Assembly: GCA_023381535.1 (NCBI GenBank)
Contig: JAMCSN010000235.1
Span: forward strand, 1-10,596
Source: Bacteroidota bacterium
GTDB taxonomy: Bacteria > Bacteroidota > Ignavibacteria > Ignavibacteriales > Melioribacteraceae
Direction: 5' to 3'
Length of the DNA: 10,596 bases
Positions 7,001 through 10,596 of this stretch are shown in pieces. Under the pieces are notes generated by a model. The model did not search any database. It was not told where the DNA came from and was given only the letters and a program-made list of their open reading frames with translations. Numbering within the stretch: position 1 is the first letter of the stretch; every line of letters starts with the position of its first letter. Both the position numbers and the translations under genes were made by a program.

Positions 7001-8645
7001 GCTGCTGTGAAATGCTTTGGTAAATACTTGCAAGCTGAGATGAATTTGGAGCTAGATAATATTTACCTCCTGTTTGAGTTGCAATCTGTTGCAGATTTTG
7101 TTCAGCAGTGGAACCTGCAGTTAGCCCCAAGCCAATAGTGTAAACCGGAAGACTGTTTTGTATTGCGTAATTAATTGCATCAGTTATTGAGTGAGAGCTT
7201 GCATTGTCACCGCCATCGGTCATTAGGATAATTGCTTTTCTTCCAGTTTGAACTTTGGTCAAATCTACAGCTTGATAGATTGCATCGTAGATTGCTGTAG
7301 TATTGCCTGCTTGAATATTGTTTATAGCTGTCTTCAGTATCGTTTTATCATTGGTAAAACCTTGATTAACTGTTATCGTATTGTCGAAACTGATAACGGC
7401 GCCTTTGTCGTTGGACTGCATGTTATCAACAAAAGAATTAGCTGCAGTTTTTGCGTCGGTTAATGGTGTACCCGACATACTTCCGCTTCTATCAATTACA
7501 AGTGCTACCGAAATTGCTGTACCGGTACTTCCAACTGGTGTTACCGTAATTGGTGTGCGGGTGGTACTATTTTCTTGAACAACAAAATTGCTGCTTGTAA
7601 GGCCTGTTATCGAAACACCATTGTTATCGGTAACCGTGACATAGGATTTTATTGTAGGTAGAGCAGAAGCGTCAATTTGATTATAGGTAAGCATAATGCC
7701 GCTTGCAGTTGAAGACTCAACTGTAGCATGAATAAGCCAATTGTAAGAAAAACCGTAGCCTGCAAGATGAGCCCAACTACTTGTTGAACTGAGTTTAATC
7801 CAATCTCCATCCGCAGTTGCCGGGCCGGAATCCGCACCCATTGGATAAGTGCTTGCAGATAGACTTACTTCATAGCCAACCCAAATATCTTTGCTTGCTA
7901 TTGTAACTGGAGTAGATAAAGTGATTGTATTCCAACTGCTTGCGTTGATGAGCGAAACCGGCTGAGAGTATAATAAAGTACCTGGTGCTGTAGAAGTTCC
8001 GCCATCATATATTTTTACCGTTAACGACAAAGGCATGTCGGCAATAAAAATATCAAGCTTTGTAAGTTTCCACCCAACGTAAGGGGCGACAATACTTTGA
8101 GTAAAACGGGCACTCGCCTCATAAGTTGCAGCACTGGTACTTCCTATTCGTTGTGAATAAACTCCATTATCGTACTTAAGTACGGCAACATCTTGTGTAG
8201 AAGTAACAGTTGGCGGATTGATCTGTTTGCTAGTGGCGGCAGGTTTAGCCGAAAGACCTCCGGATGTCAAAACAGTTTTGTTTAATTCAACCGGAGATGA
8301 TTTCGTCGATTTCATTAAAGCGTCGGACACCGATCTCATAAAAAAGTACTGATCGGAATTCACTTTTGACTGATCAAATTTACCGGCTGATTCTGATTTT
8401 ATTTTACTACCGGAAAAAATGTACTGATCGGGATTAACTTTTCTTGTAAAAGTATTTGATGGCAAAGCTCTCTTCATAAAAATATACTGATCTGCATTGA
8501 TGAGCGCCTGATTGAACGATGTTTTTGAAGTATCTGAATTAAGACTTTTCTTCAAAAACATGTACTGATCGGGATTGCTCGTTTGTGCAGACTGAGAGAG
8601 AATAATAGAAGTAAACGCAAATAGAAACAGTAGTAGTTTTTTCAT
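4071..8645 (-). CDS. Giant secreted protein: four VWA units with T9SS tail
   Basis: A 1524-residue exported protein. Order: signal peptide (1 to about 20, MKKLLLFLFAFTSIILS); four N-x-DQY-x-F motifs (about 24-103); a Ser/Thr/Lys linker; a jelly-roll-like beta-sandwich (about 155-310, with LTKLDIFI and IWVGYEV) of the kind often found in T9SS cargo; four tandem 279-residue units starting at L319, L598, L877 and L1156; and a type A T9SS sorting domain (about 1437-1524, YELAQNYPNPFNPSTKIRY). Each unit has a beta-rich pre-domain (SYVTVTDxNG...NFxVxED) and a von Willebrand A domain. All four domains keep the MIDAS residues D-x-S-G-S (D385, D664, D943, D1221), the NTTAIYD-type threonine and the MTDGGDN aspartate, so all should bind a divalent metal. 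Export by Sec, then T9SS, and surface attachment are expected. A multivalent adhesin or matrix protein is the best guess; the ligand is unknown. The ATG is preceded by AGGAGG (plus strand 8651-8656) at 5 nt, a strong start. Confidence 0.93.
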   Translation of the reverse strand: MKKLLLFLFAFTSIILSQSAQTSNPDQYMFLKKSLNSDTSKTSFNQALINADQYIFMKRALPSNTFTRKVNPDQYIFSGSKIKSESAGKFDQSKVNSDQYFFMRSVSDALMKSTKSSPVELNKTVLTSGGLSAKPAATSKQINPPTVTSTQDVAVLKYDNGVYSQRIGSTSAATYEASARFTQSIVAPYVGWKLTKLDIFIADMPLSLTVKIYDGGTSTAPGTLLYSQPVSLINASSWNTITLSTPVTIASKDIWVGYEVSLSASTYPMGADSGPATADGDWIKLSSTSSWAHLAGYGFSYNWLIHATVESSTASGIMLTYNQIDASALPTIKSYVTVTDNNGVSITGLTSSNFVVQENSTTRTPITVTPVGSTGTAISVALVIDRSGSMSGTPLTDAKTAANSFVDNMQSNDKGAVISFDNTITVNQGFTNDKTILKTAINNIQAGNTTAIYDAIYQAVDLTKVQTGRKAIILMTDGGDNASSHSITDAINYAIQNSLPVYTIGLGLTAGSTAEQNLQQIATQTGGKYYLAPNSSQLASIYQSISQQLNNQYLITYTTPIQCGSSAVNVTITATSKGLSDNKTKQYTPPACGSNLILTYNQIDASTCPTVKSYVTVTDLNGTPITGLTNSNFTVTEDNATQSPISVTSAGSSGSAISVALVIDRSGSMSGTPLTNAKTAANSFVDNMQSNDKGAVISFDNTITVNQGFTSDKTVLKTAINNIVSGNTTAIYDAIYQAVDLTKVQTGRKAIVLMTDGGDNASTHSLADAINYAIQASLPVYTIGLGLTAGSTEEQRLQQIATQTGGKYYLAPSSSDLLSIYQSISQQLNNQYVITFNSTSKSVVTRTVGITVNYNNTTDTKTKTYTSTCTSSGNLILTYNQIDAASCPSVKSYVTVTDLNGVPITGLTSSNFAVLEDNITQGPITVTTAGSTGSAISVALVIDRSGSMSGTPLTDAKTAANSFVDNMQTNDKGAVISFDNTITVNQGFTSDKTVLKTAINNIVSGNTTAIYDAIYQAVDLTKVQTGRKAIILMTDGGDNASSHSITDAINYAIQNSLPVYTIGLGLTAGSTAEQNLQQIATQTGGKYYLAPNSSQLASIYQSISQQLSNQYVVTYSSSSISTTTRTVSISVTYGGSSDTKTKTYTSTCSTHGNLILTFNQIDATTCPSVKSYVTVTDLNGVTISGLTSSNFTVTEDYINQSISVTTAGSSGTNISVGLVIDKSGSMSGTSLTDAKTAANIFVDNLQSNDKGAIVSFNTSVTVDQGFTSDKTLLKNAVNGITAGGNTAIYDAIYQAVDLTKVQTGRKAIILMTDGGDNSSSHSMTDAINYAIQNSLPVYTIGLGFTAGSTSEQKLQQIATQTGGKYYLAPNSSQLTAIYQSISQQLSNQYVITFNSTSKSTLTRTVTIAVSYGGNLDTKSKTYVSSCPNDVEDMSKLPTKYELAQNYPNPFNPSTKIRYSVPQTSHITLTLYDVLGNQIKVLVDTEKSLGNYEVVLDGSNLASGVYFIRMTTENFSSTKKITLMK
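4359..7691 (-). repeat. Four tandem ~837-bp VWA-unit repeats
   Basis: Unit 1 spans 6855-7691, unit 2 6018-6854, unit 3 5181-6017, and unit 4 4359-5180 (slightly shorter, most divergent). The first three have a period of exactly 837 bp (279 codons), measured from the LTYNQIDA start of each unit. Units 1 and 3 differ at only 5 of 240 positions between 7015-7254 and 5341-5580, while unit 2 is clearly more divergent there. Confidence 0.95.
8331..8576 (-). repeat. Four N-terminal DQYxF repeats
   Basis: Just after the signal peptide come NPDQYMFLK (residue 24), NADQYIFMK (50), NPDQYIFSG (71) and NSDQYFFMR (96), spaced 26, 21 and 25 residues apart. At the DNA level the plus strand repeats words such as tactgatcgggatt and tactgatctgcatt. 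I do not recognise the motif. Confidence 0.85.
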
Positions 8646-8862
8646 ATTAACCTCCTGATGTCCCTTGTTAAATTAAACTTGATTTCATTGTTTATTTTTA
8701 TAGCTGCCAATCCTTATACGGTTGCGTAAAGGATCTACATCATTTTGAATCAAACTTTCGTTAGCACTGAATCATTTTTATAGTTTGTGTTATCATGTGT
8801 TGCGGTCTCAGATAATTTTCGCTTTTGAATTTGAAGCCAAACAAATCGTACTCATTTAAATC

Positions 8863-9363
8863 TCAAATTTGTAACGATATCAATTCAGTATGCTTGGATT
8901 TTTCTTTGAAATAATCTGAAACGTGTTTGTCACAAGTTGCATGAATTTGATCTGCTAACGGAATAGATCCGAAACTCGATTGGGTATAATACCGACGTGG
9001 AGCCAGTGTTTTCCTAAACGATCCGCGTTTGTGTCTAAAATTCAGATCTGCTACTTCAATTGGAAGGATAGATAGGGGATTGTTTTTACTATTTTGGTTT
9101 AAAATTGCCAGAGTATTTAATCTTAGTTTAGCCGCTATTGCCGACAAGTAATTAGCAGACATATTTGCTGGATTTCGAACACTGAGTTTGTCGCTCGATG
9201 TTTCGGTGAATTTAAATTGATGATGTCTGGCGAAGTTGTCACTTAGTAAATGAAAATTTTCACATGTTGCTGTTGTTAGATTAGCTTGAGGTTGGAAAGC
9301 TGATATCGAAGAAATCAATACAATACAAACACCAAACGAACTGAGTTTGTTTAACAATAACAA
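8863..9363 (-). CDS. Hypothetical small exported protein
   Basis: A 166-residue open frame that I do not recognise. It starts with TTG at 9361-9363, supported by an AAGGGTG-like Shine-Dalgarno about 5 nt upstream (plus strand near 9369-9375). The first 22 residues look like a Sec signal peptide: LLLNK, hydrophobic core FGVCIVLISSI, possible cleavage after SISA before FQP. The mature part has no membrane segment and is rich in basic and polar residues (HKRGSFRKTLAPRRYY, 111-126). It has only two cysteines (C34 and C144), which could form one disulfide in an oxidising compartment. It has no T9SS tail. It lies 217 bp upstream of the VWA gene on the same strand, so co-transcription is possible. 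The TTG start and absence of a known family leave real doubt that it is expressed. Confidence 0.5.
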   Translation of the reverse strand: MLLLNKLSSFGVCIVLISSISAFQPQANLTTATCENFHLLSDNFARHHQFKFTETSSDKLSVRNPANMSANYLSAIAAKLRLNTLAILNQNSKNNPLSILPIEVADLNFRHKRGSFRKTLAPRRYYTQSSFGSIPLADQIHATCDKHVSDYFKEKSKHTELISLQI

Positions 9364-9605
9364 TTTTGCACCCTTATTTTAAACCCTTGATTACCTTCTG
9401 CTACGAAAATTTATATAAAGTTCGACTGTCGTTATTAGTACAAAGGTGCTTTACAAATTGTGCATATAATTTAAAATTACTTGTATCCCAATATCAAATT
9501 AAAGTCGCATTTGTAGATTGTCAAGAAACTTTTTTTACCATGTGCGTAACATCAATTTAGAATTAAATTACGCGTCATTAAAAAATCCACCAAGAAACCA
9601 AGGAA

Positions 9606-9627
9606 AGGAGTTTTGATGCCATATTAA
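9606..9627 (+). other. Three-codon frame with strong Shine-Dalgarno
   Basis: aaaggag is followed at 5 nt by ATG CCA TAT TAA, encoding Met-Pro-Tyr and a stop. It could be a minimal upstream frame, the eroded start of a lost gene, or chance; nothing like an epimerase or other known protein continues in any frame after it. Confidence 0.3.
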
Positions 9628-9711
9628 CCAAGTTTAACTGTATTTTTAATACTATTATGAATTACAAGTGATTCTTCAAGACAATCTCTTTTAACGGACA
9701 AAAATTATATT

Positions 9712-9729
9712 TTAGAATCATTAGAATCA
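9712..9729 (+). promoter_or_regulatory. Tandem TTAGAATCA direct repeat near the epimerase promoter
   Basis: Two exact, adjacent copies of ttagaatca (9712-9720 and 9721-9729) lie about 45-60 bp before the epimerase start and just upstream of a TAnnTTTG match. That place would suit an activator or repressor site, but the repeat could also be slippage in AT-rich DNA. Confidence 0.3.
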
Positions 9730-9738
9730 CTTAACATA

Positions 9739-9746
9739 TATTTTTG
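9739..9746 (+). promoter_or_regulatory. Candidate -7 box (TAnnTTTG) for the epimerase
   Basis: tatttttg fits the Bacteroidota -7 consensus TAnnTTTG and lies 26 nt before the epimerase ATG. A matching -33 TTTG at 19-21 bp upstream is not evident, so the call is weak. Confidence 0.3.
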
Positions 9747-9772
9747 CGAACTCTTAAGTCTGGATGAAAAAT

Positions 9773-10596
9773 ATGAAAATTGTTGTCACAGGTGGAGCCG
9801 GATTTATCGGCAGTCACATTGTTGAATACTGGCACAATGAAGGCGCTGATGTTCATGTAATAGATAATCTCAGATCAGGGTTCTTATCTAACATTGAGCC
9901 GTTTAAGAAAGTAATCTTCCATAATACGAGTATCACGGATCGTAATTCAGTTTTTGAAATTTTGAAAAACACCGATTTTGTTTTTCATCTGGCAGCATTT
10001 GTATCGGTACCGGAATCAATCAAGAAACCCGTTGAATGCAGCGAGATAAATATTAATGGATTATTGAATGTGCTTGATGCATGCAAAGAGCACGGCGTTC
10101 GAAAAATGATATTTAGCAGCTCCGCAGCAATTTACGGAGACAATCCTCAGTCGCCAAAAACCGTGGGCATGAAACCGGATCCCAAATCACCATACGGTAC
10201 TACTAAATTGGAAGGCGAAAATTATTTGAAACAGTGCAATCAAAATTTCGGACTCGAAGCGGTGTCTTTGCGTTACTTTAACGTTTTTGGTCCGCGTCAA
10301 GATCCAAATAGTCAATACTCGGCGGCTATTCCAATATTTGTTGCCAAAGCTATTCGCAATGAAACGATAACGATTTACGGTGATGGGGAACAGACGAGGG
10401 ATTTCATTTTTGTTAAAGATGTTGTGAAGGCAAATGTCCTTGCTGCTACTTCTGCTAATGTCAACGGAGTATTCAATGTTGCAAGCGGATCGGCAGTTAC
10501 CATAAATGATATTGTTAAGTTTGTTGTTGAAGAGACTAACAGCAAAAGCAAAATTGTTTATGAACCGGAAAGACCTGGCGATATCAAACATAGTCT
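9773..10596 (+). CDS. NAD-dependent nucleotide-sugar 4-epimerase, 5' part (WbpP/GalE type)
   Basis: The first 274 residues of an extended SDR-family epimerase, cut by the right edge; full members have about 310-345. TGGAGFIGSH (6-15) binds NAD. SSSAAIYG (115-122) with S117, then Y141 and K145 in SPYGTTKLEGE (139-149), supply the catalytic Ser-Tyr-Lys. RYFNVFGPRQDPNSQYSAAI (167-186) is the wording of WbpP/Gne-type UDP-GlcNAc(A) 4-epimerases rather than dTDP-glucose dehydratases, and GDGEQTRDFIFVKDVV (203-218) is also typical. The probable reaction is UDP-GlcNAc to UDP-GalNAc (or the uronate pair) in the cytoplasm, feeding polysaccharide assembly; the exact substrate is inferred. ATG 9773 was preferred because homologues start MKI(L)VTGG and GGA lies 9 nt upstream; an in-frame ATG at 9764 would add MKN. 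Confidence 0.88.
   Translation, partial: MKIVVTGGAGFIGSHIVEYWHNEGADVHVIDNLRSGFLSNIEPFKKVIFHNTSITDRNSVFEILKNTDFVFHLAAFVSVPESIKKPVECSEININGLLNVLDACKEHGVRKMIFSSSAAIYGDNPQSPKTVGMKPDPKSPYGTTKLEGENYLKQCNQNFGLEAVSLRYFNVFGPRQDPNSQYSAAIPIFVAKAIRNETITIYGDGEQTRDFIFVKDVVKANVLAATSANVNGVFNVASGSAVTINDIVKFVVEETNSKSKIVYEPERPGDIKHS

Larger units (their letters stand above)
9364..9772. other. Divergent intergenic region
   Basis: About 400 bp of AT-rich DNA separates the divergent small exported protein and the epimerase, and should hold promoters for both. Visible items are a strong Shine-Dalgarno followed by a three-codon frame (9606-9627), a tandem 9-bp repeat (9712-9729) and a Bacteroidota-type -7-like box (9739-9746). 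I see no tRNA, convincing terminator or further gene. Confidence 0.6.

Noticed and set aside
4783..7578. Several plus-strand frames antisense to the VWA gene with similar proteins
   Set aside because: They resemble one another only because the VWA repeats are periodic; they are antisense shadows of a clearly coding minus-strand gene.
8331..8576. Short regular repeats considered as a CRISPR array
   Set aside because: They are in-frame codons of a signal-peptide-bearing protein, with uneven spacing and imperfect repeats, and no cas gene is present.
8646..8862. Promoter for the VWA gene
   Set aside because: Several AT-rich hexamers (for example TATAAA on the minus strand) exist, but none has a partner box at proper spacing, so no site is called.
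9366..9560. Plus-strand 64-codon frame between the divergent genes
   Set aside because: Non-ATG start, no convincing ribosome binding site, composition as expected of AT-rich non-coding DNA and no family resemblance.
10187..10591. Minus-strand 134-codon frame under the epimerase
   Set aside because: Antisense to a frame with clear SDR motifs; no motif of its own.

Overview
The window looks like part of a surface-polysaccharide region from a member of the Bacteroidota/Chlorobiota (FCB) group, most likely an Ignavibacteria-type bacterium. The main clue is the C-terminal tail of the giant minus-strand protein: a type IX secretion (T9SS) type A sorting domain with the wording NYPNPFNPSTKIRYSVP, common in Ignavibacteria. 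The DNA is AT-rich, and no rRNA, tRNA or phage gene is visible. The taxonomic call is an inference from sequence style.

Layout. (1) 1-259, minus: start of a POT-like MFS transporter, cut by the window edge. (2) 260-555: non-coding, holding a degenerate ACGGAT-rich repeat element with a strong hairpin embedded in it. (3) 556-4008, plus: three enzymes of the UDP-2,3-diacetamido-2,3-dideoxyglucuronate (Wbp/Wlb) pathway in the order dehydrogenase (wlbA), N-acetyltransferase (wlbB), PLP aminotransferase (wlbC). A four-helix-bundle (S23/IVP-type) gene, bracketed by imperfect 20-bp inverted repeats, sits between the last two. (4) 4034-4063: a perfect bidirectional terminator. (5) 4071-8645, minus: a 1524-residue secreted protein with a signal peptide, four DQYxF repeats, a jelly-roll-like domain, four tandem 279-residue VWA units with intact MIDAS motifs, and a T9SS tail. 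(6) 8863-9363, minus: a small orphan protein with a probable signal peptide. (7) 9364-9772: a divergent intergenic region. (8) 9773-10596, plus: start of an SDR-family nucleotide-sugar 4-epimerase (WbpP/GalE type), cut by the right edge.

How it fits together. WlbA oxidises C3 of UDP-GlcNAcA, WlbC aminates it and WlbB N-acetylates it, giving UDP-GlcNAc(3NAc)A. The C6 dehydrogenase that makes the substrate (WbpA type) and any C2 epimerase (WbpI type) are not in the window. In Porphyromonas gingivalis a sugar of this Wbp pathway is the link through which T9SS cargo proteins are attached to anionic LPS. A large T9SS cargo gene lying tail to tail with the wlb genes is therefore a suggestive pairing, although an ordinary O-antigen role is equally possible. 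The most distinctive feature is the VWA protein: its units are exactly periodic, appear to have been exchanged by gene conversion between non-adjacent copies, and are preceded by a short motif repeat that I do not recognise.
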